From assembly GCA_038961845.1 (NCBI GenBank), contig CP152408.1:1-64000 (forward strand): a stretch of DNA of 64,000 nt. Reading direction: 5' to 3'. The notes under the pieces are model-generated. The model worked only from the letters and a program-made list of their open reading frames with translations. It made no database searches and was not told the origin of the DNA. This stretch comes from Xylophilus sp. GW821-FHT01B05 (lineage in GTDB: Bacteria; Pseudomonadota; Gammaproteobacteria; Burkholderiales; Burkholderiaceae_C). Shown here piece after piece: positions 1 to 11,047 of the stretch (the stretch's first letter is position 1; each line of letters starts with the position of its first letter). Both the position numbers and the translations under genes were made by a program.

Positions 1-1422
1 ATGACCGAGGGATTCCCCCCCGGCGCCGGCCCCGGCGCCCCTGACGACGCAGGCCAGAGCCTGTGGCAGGTCTGCATAGAACAACTGGCGCAAGAGCTGC
101 CAGAGCAGCAGTTCAACACCTGGATCAAGCCCTTGGTGGCCCAGGTGACCGAAGACCTGTCCCGCGTCACCCTGTATGTCGGCAACCGCTTCAAGCTGGA
201 CTGGATCCGCGCACAGTACGCAGGCCGCATTGCGCAGACGCTGGAGCGCATCTACGGTCAGCCCATCGCCCTTGAGTTAGCCCTTACTCAGCGTGAAGCT
301 CCCGTACGTACTAGCCTTCCGCCTGCTGCCACGATGACCAGCGCGCCCGCCGCGCTGCCCGAGCCCGTGGCCCTGGGCGATGACAGCGCGCCGGCGGCGT
401 TCAAGAACCGCCTGAATTCCGCGCTGACCTTCGACACGCTGGTGGAGGGCACGGCCAACCGCATGGCGCGCGCTGCGGCCATGCACGTGGCCGGCATGCC
501 GGGCCATTTGTACAACCCGCTGTTCATCTACGGCGGCGTTGGCCTGGGCAAGACCCACTTGGTGCACGCGGTGGGCAACAAGCTGCTGGCCGACAAGCCC
601 GACTCGAAAGTTCTCTACATCCATGCCGAGCAGTTCGTGTCGGATGTGGTCAAGGCCTACCAGCGCAAGACTTTCGACGAGTTCAAGGAGCGTTATCACT
701 CGCTCGACCTGCTGTTGATAGACGATGTGCAGTTCTTCGCCAACAAGGACCGCACGCAGGAAGAATTCTTCAATGCGTTCGAGGCACTGCTGGCCAAGAA
801 GAGCCACATCGTGATGACGTCGGACACCTACCCCAAGGGCCTGGCCGACATCCACGAGCGCCTGGTATCGCGTTTTGACTCTGGCCTGACGGTGGCGATC
901 GAGCCGCCCGAGCTGGAGATGCGCGTGGCCATTCTGATCAACAAGGCGCGCTCCGAGGCCACCGAGATGCCCGAGGAAGTGGCCTTCTTCGTTGCCAAGA
1001 ACGTGCGCTCGAACGTGCGTGAGCTCGAAGGCGCGCTGCGCAAGATCCTGGCCTATTCGCGCTTCAACCAGAAGGACATCAGCATCCAACTGGCACGCGA
1101 AGCCCTGCGCGATCTGCTGTCGATCCAGAACCGGCAGATTGGTGTGGAAAACATCCAGAAGACGGTGGCCGACTATTACAAAATCAAGGTCGCCGACATG
1201 TACAGCAAGAAGCGCCCGGCCAGCATTGCGCGGCCGCGCCAGATTGCCATGTACCTGGCCAAGGAACTGACGCAAAAGAGCCTGCCCGAGATCGGCGAGC
1301 TGTTTGGCGGCCGCGACCACACCACGGTGCTGCACGCGGTGCGCAAGATCGCCGCCGAGCGCCAGCAGCTCACCGAGCTGAACCAGCAACTGCACGTGCT
1401 GGAACAGACGCTGAAAGGCTAG
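1..1422 (+). CDS. dnaA: Chromosomal replication initiator protein DnaA
   Basis: DnaA is the ATP-dependent initiator that binds 9-bp DnaA boxes and opens the origin. The 473-aa protein is full length. An N-terminal domain I (about residues 15-85) and a linker precede the AAA+ core with Walker A GGVGLGKT at about 178-185 and Walker [11 protein letters not shown] at about 237-246. C-terminal domain IV carries the box-reading signature [15 protein letters not shown] from about residue 436. The window begins exactly on the ATG, so the upstream region, where an origin is usually found, cannot be seen. dnaN follows after 117 bases in the same direction. Confidence 0.99.
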   Translation: MTEGFPPGAGPGAPDDAGQSLWQVCIEQLAQELPEQQFNTWIKPLVAQVTEDLSRVTLYVGNRFKLDWIRAQYAGRIAQTLERIYGQPIALELALTQREAPVRTSLPPAATMTSAPAALPEPVALGDDSAPAAFKNRLNSALTFDTLVEGTANRMARAAAMHVAGMPGHLYNPLFIYGGVGLGKTHLVHAVGNKLLADKPDSKVLYIHAEQFVSDVVKAYQRKTFDEFKERYHSLDLLLIDDVQFFANKDRTQEEFFNAFEALLAKKSHIVMTSDTYPKGLADIHERLVSRFDSGLTVAIEPPELEMRVAILINKARSEATEMPEEVAFFVAKNVRSNVRELEGALRKILAYSRFNQKDISIQLAREALRDLLSIQNRQIGVENIQKTVADYYKIKVADMYSKKRPASIARPRQIAMYLAKELTQKSLPEIGELFGGRDHTTVLHAVRKIAAERQQLTELNQQLHVLEQTLKG

Positions 1423-1441
1423 GCCCGCAGGCTATGCGGGC
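1423..1441 (+). terminator. Hairpin after dnaA, weak terminator or attenuator
   Basis: GCCCGCA and TGCGGGC pair around a 5-base loop directly after the dnaA stop codon. There is no T-run, so a full intrinsic terminator is doubtful; it may only attenuate read-through into dnaN. Confidence 0.4.
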
Positions 1442-1539
1442 TTACCCCGAAACCAGCCCTGAAACCGGCGAAAATGCCGGATGGTGCCCGCGCCCGGGCG
1501 CCGCACCTATCGACAACGCATTCTGGAGAAGAGGTTGAC

Positions 1540-2661
1540 ATGATCGTCTTGAAGGCCACCCAAGAAACGCTGCTCTCGGCTCTGCAATCGGTGGCGGGCA
1601 TCGTGGAGCGGCGGCATACGCTGCCCATCCTGGCCAATGTGCTGATCCGCAAGACCGGCCCGCAGGTGCAGCTGACGACCAGCGACCTTGAGATCCAGAT
1701 CCGCACCGTGGCCGAGCTGGGCGGCGATGAAGGCAGCTTCACCACCACCATTGGCGCGCGCAAGCTGATCGACATCCTGCGCACCCTGCCCTCGGACCAG
1801 ACGGTGTCGCTCGAATCCACCGGCGGCAAGCTGGTGCTCAAGGGCGGCAAGAGCCGCTTCACGCTGCAGTCGCTGCCGGCGGAAGACTTTCCCCTGGTGC
1901 AAGAGGCGGCCAACTTCGGCCCGGCCTTCAGCGTGCCGCAGAAAACGCTCAAGAGCCTGCTGGGCCAGGTGTCGTTCTCGATGGCGGTGCATGACATCCG
2001 CTATTACCTGAACGGCATTTTGTTTGTGGCCGAAGGCAAGACCTTGTCGCTGGTGGCCACCGACGGCCACCGCCTGGCCTTTGCCTCGGCCCAGCTCGAC
2101 GTCGAAGTGCCCAAGCAAGAGGTGATCCTGCCGCGCAAGACCGTGCTGGAGCTGCAGCGCCTGCTGACCGACGCCGGCGACGCCGAGAACCCGCCGCGCA
2201 TCGAGATGCAGTTCGCCAACAACCAGGCCAAGTTTGGCTTTGGCGGCATGGAATTCGTCACCAAGCTGGTCGAGGGCAAGTTCCCCGACTACAACCGCGT
2301 GATCCCCAAGGGCCACAAGAACAGCGTCACCCTGGGCCGCGCGCCGCTGCTGGGCAGCCTGCAGCGCACCGCCATCCTGACCAGCGAGAAGTTCAAGGGC
2401 GTGCGCCTGAACCTGGAGCCGGGCACGCTGCGCGTGGCCAGCAACAACGCCGAGCAGGAAGAGGCGCAGGACGAGCTCGACATCGACTACGGTGGCGACA
2501 CCATCGAGATCGGCTTCAACGTGACCTACCTGATCGATGCCCTGGCCAACATGTCGCAAGACATGGTGACCCTCGAACTCTCGGACTCCAACAGCTCCGC
2601 GCTGCTGACCATCCCCGAGAACGCCGACTTCAAATACGTCGTGATGCCGATGCGGATCTGA
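1540..2661 (+). CDS. dnaN: DNA polymerase III beta subunit (sliding clamp)
   Basis: This is the ring-shaped processivity clamp of the replicase. I chose ATG 1540 (MIVLKATQETLL) because it gives the usual family N-terminus and length (373 aa) and lies behind a GGAGAAGAGG ribosome binding site at 1525-1534. An in-frame ATG at 1474 would add 22 residues without family similarity. The three-fold repeated clamp domains run through the whole protein, and it ends in the typical C-terminus YVVMPMRI. dnaA is upstream; gyrB follows directly, so recF is missing from this locus. Confidence 0.98.
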   Translation: MIVLKATQETLLSALQSVAGIVERRHTLPILANVLIRKTGPQVQLTTSDLEIQIRTVAELGGDEGSFTTTIGARKLIDILRTLPSDQTVSLESTGGKLVLKGGKSRFTLQSLPAEDFPLVQEAANFGPAFSVPQKTLKSLLGQVSFSMAVHDIRYYLNGILFVAEGKTLSLVATDGHRLAFASAQLDVEVPKQEVILPRKTVLELQRLLTDAGDAENPPRIEMQFANNQAKFGFGGMEFVTKLVEGKFPDYNRVIPKGHKNSVTLGRAPLLGSLQRTAILTSEKFKGVRLNLEPGTLRVASNNAEQEEAQDELDIDYGGDTIEIGFNVTYLIDALANMSQDMVTLELSDSNSSALLTIPENADFKYVVMPMRI

Positions 2662-2689
2662 GATCCCGCTACTGCTCCTGATCATCATT

Positions 2690-2750
2690 TGCTATATAAA
2701 TCATAGCTAAAAGCCCAGGCCCCGCCTGGGCTACAAGCCTTTTTGGCTTA
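2690..2750 (+). repeat. Dispersed hairpin repeat (CCCAGG / ATAGCTA type) between dnaN and gyrB
   Basis: The arms AGCCCAGGC (2712-2720) and GCCTGGGCT (2724-2732) form a tight stem, preceded by GCTATATAAATCATAGC and followed by AAGCC-TTTTT-GGCTT. It belongs to a family with further copies near 26.0, 30.1, 36.3, 42.1, 42.9, 43.0 and 57.1 kb. It probably ends or attenuates dnaN transcription. Confidence 0.7.
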
Positions 2751-2751
2751 G

Positions 2752-5421
<2,670 letters not shown>

Positions 5422-5445
5422 GTTGCTGAGCTAGATCGCATCAAC

Positions 5446-5802
5446 GTGTCTCAAGAACTCACGCTTCAGCAACTGGCGCTCCGCCTGCAGGAGTTTGCGA
5501 GCCAGCGGGACTGGGGCCAGTTTCATTCCCCTAAGAATCTTGCTTCTGCGTTGATCGTAGAAGCCGGTGAGTTGCTGGAGCACTTTCAGTGGCTCACCGA
5601 AGATCAGAGCCGAAATCTCTCCTCCGAGAAGAAGCGGGCCGTGGCGCATGAAATGGCCGACGTTTTGCTCTATCTAGTGCAGATGTCCACGACCTTAAAG
5701 ATCGACCTGCTCGAAGCAGCGCACTCCAAGGTGGAGATCAACGAGCAGAAATACCCCGTAGAACAAGCACGCGGCAACAATCGCAAGTACAACGAGTTGT
5801 AA
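5446..5802 (+). CDS. MazG-like all-alpha nucleotide pyrophosphohydrolase
   Basis: This family hydrolyses (d)NTPs to monophosphates and pyrophosphate. The 118-aa protein has the metal-binding pattern ExxE (EAGELLEHF, about residues 41-49) and ExxD (HEMADVLLYL, about 69-78), as in the dCTPase/RS21-C6 type. The start is GTG 5446, 24 bases after gyrB. It is the first of three co-directional genes (to 9322). Neighbouring helicase and nuclease genes suggest nucleotide-pool control during defence rather than general housekeeping. The family is clear; the substrate is unknown. Confidence 0.88.
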   Translation: MSQELTLQQLALRLQEFASQRDWGQFHSPKNLASALIVEAGELLEHFQWLTEDQSRNLSSEKKRAVAHEMADVLLYLVQMSTTLKIDLLEAAHSKVEINEQKYPVEQARGNNRKYNEL

Positions 5803-5895
5803 CCATTGCCACCCCGTACACCACAATACGCATGGGTGCAGCATCTGGAGTGCCATCCACGCGGGCTGTTTTGAGTACAGGGGAGTGCCTTACTG

Positions 5896-8316
5896 GTGAT
5901 CATCTACCAAGCCGACAAGCGCCAGTTTCTACGGCATGCTTTTCAGGACGATATCGAAGACGTTGTTTCACGACATTACAGCCACGCCACAGGCCAACGG
6001 GTGAGCCCAGCAGAGTTGCGTGCGTGGACGCATTCGCTGTCGCACATGGCGAAAGTGCTCAACGACGATGAAATCCCAGACGATGCCGGCGTTGCCATCG
6101 AGTACCAGGTGCCACAAACCGCCAAACGGATCGATTTCCTCATCACCGGATTGGATGAACAACGCCAGCCCAAAGTAGTCATCGTCGAGCTCAAACAATG
6201 GTCCGAAGCACGCATTAGCGAGAAAGACGGCATCATATGGGCGCGCCGGGGCGGCCGCGCCGGAGAAACCGAAGGCGCTCATCCCTCGTACCAGGCGTGG
6301 TCTTACGCAGCGCTACTCAATGATTTCAACGCAGCAGTGTTGGATGATGGGATCGCTTTACAGCCCTGCGCCTATCTGCATAACTATCCTCAACGCGACG
6401 GGGTTATCGATCACCCCAGCTATTCGCCCCACATCGAACGAGCGCCTCTTTTCCTCAAACCCGAGCGGGATAGGCTGCAGGCCTTCATTCGGCGGCACGT
6501 GCGCCATGGTGATAGTAAGAACCTGCTCTATCGCATCGAGCATGGCCGCATCCAGCCATCCAAGATGCTCGCAGACGCAGTGGTTGGTCTTCTTCAAGGC
6601 AAAAACGAATTCGTATTGATCGACGACCAGAAGTTGGTATACGAGAGCGTCCTCGAAGCCGAAGCCCGGGCTGCCAGTGCCACCAAGCAGGTCGTCATCG
6701 TCCAGGGCGGCCCTGGCACCGGCAAATCGGTCGTGGCCATCAACCTGCTTGCCGCGTTGATCGCCAAGGGCCGGAACGCGCGCTATGTATCCAAGAATGC
6801 AGCCCCGCGCGCGGTGTTTGAAGCCAAGTTGACGGGTACTTTCAAGAAAACGCGTATCAGCAACCTCTTCAGTGGGTCAGGCGCATTCACCGATCCCGCC
6901 GTGGACAACTTCGACGCATTGATTGTGGATGAAGCCCACCGACTCAACGAGAAATCCGGCCTGTACGGAAATCTTGGGGAGAATCAGGTCAAGGAGATCA
7001 TCACATCTGCGCGTTGTAGCGTGTTCTTCGTAGATGACGACCAACGTGTCACCATTTCGGACATTGGACACACTGGCGAACTGCGCCGATGGGCCGCTGC
7101 GCTGGGTGCCCAAGTCACCGAACTGAGCCTGGCCTCCCAGTTCAGATGCAGTGGTTCCGACGGCTATATGGCATGGCTCGACGACTCCCTGGCCATTCGC
7201 CCGACAGCGAACCAGACACTGGACACCACCGAGTACGATTTCCGCGTGGTCGATAGTCCCACCGAGCTACATGCACTGATCCACAAAAAGAACCAAGCAG
7301 CAAACAAAGCCCGAGTGGTTGCGGGCTATTGTTGGGGCTGGCCCAGCAAAACCGACCCGCAGGCATTCGACATTGATATCCCCGAGTACGGTTATCAGCG
7401 CCGCTGGAATCTCAGCCAAGATGGAAGCCTGTGGATCGTGACGCCAGGTTCCGTGGAGCAAGTCGGGTGTATACACACGTGTCAGGGCTTAGAGTTGGAC
7501 TACGTGGGTGTGATCATCGGCCCTGACTTAGGGTACCGGGATGGAAAGATCCAACCCAATGTCAATGGTCGTGCCCGATCCGACAAATCCATCAAGGGCC
7601 TGAAAAGCCTGCTCAAACGCGATCCGCACGCTGCCAAGGAAATGGCGGATCGCATTATTAAGAACACCTATCGAACTCTGATGACCAGGGGGATACGCGG
7701 ATGCTTTGTGTACTGCACGGACGGCGCCCTGGCTGAATATCTGCGGGCACGCCTGCATGCGGTTGTCCCGCCGGCTATCGATCTGACCTTTGATGCGATT
7801 TCCACTGCCAAAGCAACCAACGTCTTCCCGCTACGCACAGTGACTGCGGCCGAGCGGGCTGCAGGAAGTAATGCGGCCCCCGTGATAGCACTACGCTTCG
7901 CCGCAGGCTCTTTCTCTGAACCTCAATCCCTCGAAGAGAATGCAGAGGATTGGGTGGAGTTACCCGACTGGGTGTCTTATCAAACGGGGTTGTTCGTAGC
8001 GCAGGTAGTTGGTGAATCTATGAATAAACGGATTCCCAATGGCGCGTGGTGCCTCTTCCGCGCAGCACCTGGAGGCACCCGGAATGGCAAGATCGTAGTG
8101 GTGCAACATCGCAGCATCGCGGACCCTGAGACAGGCGGCAGCTACACCATAAAAAGATATTCCAGCGAAAAAATCCTAGAGGCTGACGGAACATGGCGGC
8201 ATACGCGCATTGAGCTGGCACCAGAAACGGACAGACCGGGGTTCGAGACCATCGTGCTAGAAGTTGGCGAGGACGAGGAGTTTTCGGTGATAGCAGAAAT
8301 GCTGATGGTGCTCTGA
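5896..8316 (+). CDS. PD-(D/E)xK nuclease / Schlafen group 3-type helicase (DUF2075) / S24 peptidase-like fusion
   Basis: The 806-aa protein has three parts. The N-terminus carries a PD-(D/E)xK-like nuclease core: E69, D80 (RIDFLITG) and E98-x-K100 (VIVELKQW). The centre is a P-loop helicase of the DUF2075 (SLFN-g3 helicase) family, with Walker A GGPGTGKS at about 272-279, Walker B ALIVDEAHR near 340 and a QFRC motif near 416. The C-terminus looks like the LexA/S24 peptidase fold: GESM with candidate nucleophile S708, and candidate lysine K753 in YTIKRY. GTG 5896 follows CAGGGGAG. The nuclease-helicase-peptidase combination suggests a DNA-sensing effector that may be controlled by self-cleavage; this is inference. 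Confidence 0.85.
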   Translation: MIIYQADKRQFLRHAFQDDIEDVVSRHYSHATGQRVSPAELRAWTHSLSHMAKVLNDDEIPDDAGVAIEYQVPQTAKRIDFLITGLDEQRQPKVVIVELKQWSEARISEKDGIIWARRGGRAGETEGAHPSYQAWSYAALLNDFNAAVLDDGIALQPCAYLHNYPQRDGVIDHPSYSPHIERAPLFLKPERDRLQAFIRRHVRHGDSKNLLYRIEHGRIQPSKMLADAVVGLLQGKNEFVLIDDQKLVYESVLEAEARAASATKQVVIVQGGPGTGKSVVAINLLAALIAKGRNARYVSKNAAPRAVFEAKLTGTFKKTRISNLFSGSGAFTDPAVDNFDALIVDEAHRLNEKSGLYGNLGENQVKEIITSARCSVFFVDDDQRVTISDIGHTGELRRWAAALGAQVTELSLASQFRCSGSDGYMAWLDDSLAIRPTANQTLDTTEYDFRVVDSPTELHALIHKKNQAANKARVVAGYCWGWPSKTDPQAFDIDIPEYGYQRRWNLSQDGSLWIVTPGSVEQVGCIHTCQGLELDYVGVIIGPDLGYRDGKIQPNVNGRARSDKSIKGLKSLLKRDPHAAKEMADRIIKNTYRTLMTRGIRGCFVYCTDGALAEYLRARLHAVVPPAIDLTFDAISTAKATNVFPLRTVTAAERAAGSNAAPVIALRFAAGSFSEPQSLEENAEDWVELPDWVSYQTGLFVAQVVGESMNKRIPNGAWCLFRAAPGGTRNGKIVVVQHRSIADPETGGSYTIKRYSSEKILEADGTWRHTRIELAPETDRPGFETIVLEVGEDEEFSVIAEMLMVL

Positions 8317-8488
8317 CGCGCGTGACTAAAACCTGTGCGAAATAAACACTGCGCCGTTGCGGAAGATCGACGACGCGATCAAGGTGGACTGGTGCTCGAC
8401 ATGCCTAAAGGGACGAGGTAAAGCCCCTCCGGGTCTTTATTACGACTGGTGCGCTGCAGATGGCAAATATTGATGTGTGAGGTGGCGG
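8317..8488. other. Intergenic spacer inside the island
   Basis: These 172 bases separate the helicase fusion from the DUF3883 gene. No convincing ORF, hairpin terminator or repeat was found. The spacing is wide enough for a separate promoter, so the third gene may be transcribed independently. Confidence 0.4.
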
Positions 8489-9322
8489 ATGGACTGGACC
8501 CTGATCGAGCTTGAGGCCATCGTTGCCGACTATTTGCATATGCTGACTCTGGAGTTGGCAGGACAAAACTACAACAAAACGCGGCACCGCCAAGCACTGC
8601 ATGTGAAATTGCCGGATCGCTCATCGGGGTCGCTCGAATTCAAGCACTGCAATATCAGTGCAGTGCTGCTTGACCTCGGTTATCCCTACATCCGGGGCTA
8701 TCAACCACGTTTCAACTATCAGGCGCTTCTTGCTACGGTGGTTGCGGAGCAGCTACACGACGCGACTCTATTACAAGAAGCTGCATGGGCGGCAACGCAG
8801 CAACCGGCAGTGCACGTAGGCCAGACAGAATTTACTCATATGCTGGAGGCTGCTCCGATACGCCGGCACCGTGCATCGGAGCCCACTGCAGAGTATTCAT
8901 TCAAGGCCGTCAAACGGGACTACCTTGAGCGTGAAACTATGAATCGGTCCTTGGGTTTGGCAGGAGAAGAGCTCGTAGTTCAGTTCGAGCAGTGGCGGCT
9001 CCATCAACTAGGCTATACGAAGCTGGCAAACCGGATCGAGCTTGTGTCCCAAGCTCGAGGCGATGGACTGGGCTATGACGTGCTGTCATTTGAACCAGAC
9101 GGCCGAGAGCGATTCATCGAAGTTAAAACGACGTCCTTCGGGCGTGAAACACCTTTCTATGTGTCTCGCGGGGAGTTGCAACTCTCCCGGCAAGAACCAC
9201 TGCAGTTCCACCTATATCGCCTGTTTGATTTTCGCAAAGCGCCGCGGCTGTTTGATTTGCCGGGCACTCTGGACAGCCACTGTGTCCTTGACCCCGTTTC
9301 CTATCGGGCGTCTTTCGACTAG
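8489..9322 (+). CDS. DUF3883 domain protein, PD-(D/E)xK nuclease-like
   Basis: The 277-aa protein starts MDWTLIELEAIVADYL, an N-terminus often seen in DUF3883 proteins. The C-terminal DUF3883 domain (about 150-260) has AGEELVVQFE, GYDVLSFEPDG and FIEVKTT, giving the E...D...ExK arrangement of PD-(D/E)xK nucleases. ATG 8489 was preferred over GTG 8477 because it matches the family start and has GGTGG just upstream. DUF3883 domains are frequent in restriction and other defence loci. It is the last gene of the three-gene set and converges on dhaL. Cleavage activity is not proven by the sequence. Confidence 0.82.
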   Translation: MDWTLIELEAIVADYLHMLTLELAGQNYNKTRHRQALHVKLPDRSSGSLEFKHCNISAVLLDLGYPYIRGYQPRFNYQALLATVVAEQLHDATLLQEAAWAATQQPAVHVGQTEFTHMLEAAPIRRHRASEPTAEYSFKAVKRDYLERETMNRSLGLAGEELVVQFEQWRLHQLGYTKLANRIELVSQARGDGLGYDVLSFEPDGRERFIEVKTTSFGRETPFYVSRGELQLSRQEPLQFHLYRLFDFRKAPRLFDLPGTLDSHCVLDPVSYRASFD

Positions 9323-9373
9323 CCCAAATTGCGCCGCCGCATCTGGTTCTTCACACCCCCTGAACCGCACAGC

Positions 9374-10006
9374 CTACAACATCTCCACCATCCGCAACAC
9401 AGCCACCATCCCCGGATCATCCAAACCCACACTCTGCTGCGCAAACATGCGCGCGCGGCCAATCTTGTTGGGGTGATTGCGTAGTGCGTCGAGGGCTGTG
9501 GTGGCAGCGTTGTGTGCCGCGCTCTTGAGCATGGCGGCATCAGCATTTGCTGGCGCCTCATGCAACGCGCGGCTGATCGCCTCCAGACTGTCGAGCATGG
9601 TCTTGTCACCAAGCTTCGCGCCGCCACGGGCCATCAGGGCCTCCAGCGCGGCGGACAGTATTGCCACCATGGCGTCACGGTCGAGAGCGGTGGCCGCGTG
9701 GGGTGACTTGGCTGCGGTCAGGAAGGCTACGGCCAATAGCGTGCCGAAGCTTGAGCCGGATGCCTTGGCGCAGGCCGATGCGCAGGCCTTGAAGATCGCG
9801 GCGGGCGAGTCGCCGGAGGTGGGTAGTGCGCCTGTGATGTTCTCTGCGCAACGCTGCAGCGTGGTACCCAGGTCGCCATCGCCCAGGCGGGCGTCGAGCG
9901 CGTTGAGCTCGGGCGCGGCGGTGGTCATGGCCTGGCACCAGCGTGCCAGGGCTGCCTTCAGCGTTGGGCCATCGACCGAGAAGGTGGGGGCGGGAAGAGC
10001 GCTCAT
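9374..10006 (-). CDS. dhaL: Dihydroxyacetone kinase subunit DhaL-type (nucleotide-binding)
   Basis: DhaL carries the nucleotide used to phosphorylate the substrate held covalently by DhaK. The 210-aa protein contains the DhaL signature LDARLGDGDLGTTL (about 40-53), whose aspartates bind Mg-nucleotide, and an all-helical body. Its ATG overlaps the dhaK stop (ATGA), and a GGAGGG site lies inside the end of dhaK, so the two are translationally coupled. No DhaM or other PTS phosphodonor gene is present in the window, so ATP may be the direct donor. Confidence 0.92.
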   Translation of the reverse strand: MSALPAPTFSVDGPTLKAALARWCQAMTTAAPELNALDARLGDGDLGTTLQRCAENITGALPTSGDSPAAIFKACASACAKASGSSFGTLLAVAFLTAAKSPHAATALDRDAMVAILSAALEALMARGGAKLGDKTMLDSLEAISRALHEAPANADAAMLKSAAHNAATTALDALRNHPNKIGRARMFAQQSVGLDDPGMVAVLRMVEML

Positions 10007-11004
10007 GCCACCCTCCAGAACGGGCAGTCGGCCGGCGCGCGCAGTAGCGCTTCCAACTCTGCATCCAGCGGCATCAGGGTGAGTGACGCGCCGGCCATGT
10101 CCATGGAGGTGGCGTAGCGGCCTACCAGGGGCATGACGGGCGTGGCGCCCTTGTCGGCCAGCACGCGGGCGATGTGGCGGTAGAGGATGTAGAGCTCTTC
10201 GGGCGGCGTGGCGCCCAGGCTGTTGACCAGTACGGCGACGCGGGCGCCGCGTTGCAGGTCCAGCTCGGGCAGCAGGCGGTCGAGCATTTCTTGTGCGAGG
10301 GCATCGGCGGTGGGCAGCTTGCCGCGCCAGATGCCGGGCTCGCCGTGGATGCCCATGCCAAACTCGATTTCGTCATCCGCGATGGTGAATGAGGGCTTGC
10401 CTGATTCGGGCACCACGCAAGGGGTGAGCGCAACGCCTATCGAACGGCAGGCCAGTGCGGCTTTCTCCGCCGCCGCGCGCACTTCTTCCAGCGAGCCACC
10501 CGCAGCCGCACGTGCGCCGGCGATCTTGTAGGCGTAGACGATGCCCGCCACACCACGGCGCTTGTGGCGCTCGGCAGTTGGTGCGCTGGCGACGTCGTCG
10601 GCCACGCGCACGGATGCGACCTCGATGCCTTCCAGCTCAAGAAACTCCTGCGCCATGTCGAAGTTCATGCGGTCGCCGCCGTAGTTGCCGTACAGCTGCA
10701 GGATGCCGGCGCCGCCATTGGCGGCCTCTGCAGCGGCCTGGCAATCGGCCACGCGCGGGCCGGCGAACACGTTGCCGACGGCGCAGGCGTCCAGCAGGCC
10801 CGCGCCGATGTAGCCCAGGAACACCGGCAGGTGCCCCGAGCCACCGCCCGTGACGATGCCGACCTTGCCGGGTATGGCGCCGCCGGTGCGCGCGATGACG
10901 CGCCCGTCGTCACCGATCTGGCGCAGGGCCTCGCCATGCGCCAGGCACAGGCCCTGGAGCATCTCGTCTACATAGGCGTCGGGGCGGTTGAGGATCTTCT
11001 TCAC
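10003..11004 (-). CDS. dhaK: Dihydroxyacetone kinase subunit DhaK-type (substrate-binding)
   Basis: DhaK binds a short ketose through a hemiaminal bond to histidine. The 333-aa protein has the GGGSGHLP loop (about 53-60), the nearby NVFAGP loop, and GMGIHGEPGIWRG (about 217-229), whose His is the expected covalent site. The start is GTG 11004. It is the third gene of the minus-strand operon DapA-family aldolase / Bug protein / dhaK / dhaL. The real substrate need not be dihydroxyacetone; a C3-C4 ketose released by the aldolase fits the context. Confidence 0.93.
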   Translation of the reverse strand: MKKILNRPDAYVDEMLQGLCLAHGEALRQIGDDGRVIARTGGAIPGKVGIVTGGGSGHLPVFLGYIGAGLLDACAVGNVFAGPRVADCQAAAEAANGGAGILQLYGNYGGDRMNFDMAQEFLELEGIEVASVRVADDVASAPTAERHKRRGVAGIVYAYKIAGARAAAGGSLEEVRAAAEKAALACRSIGVALTPCVVPESGKPSFTIADDEIEFGMGIHGEPGIWRGKLPTADALAQEMLDRLLPELDLQRGARVAVLVNSLGATPPEELYILYRHIARVLADKGATPVMPLVGRYATSMDMAGASLTLMPLDAELEALLRAPADCPFWRVA

Positions 11005-11047
11005 GGGTGGGCTGTCTTTTGCTGGTGGGTTGGGTGGCTGTGCGGCA

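Noticed and set aside
1474..1539. Upstream start of dnaN adding 22 residues
   Set aside because: The extension has no similarity to the clamp family, and ATG 1540 has the better ribosome binding site.
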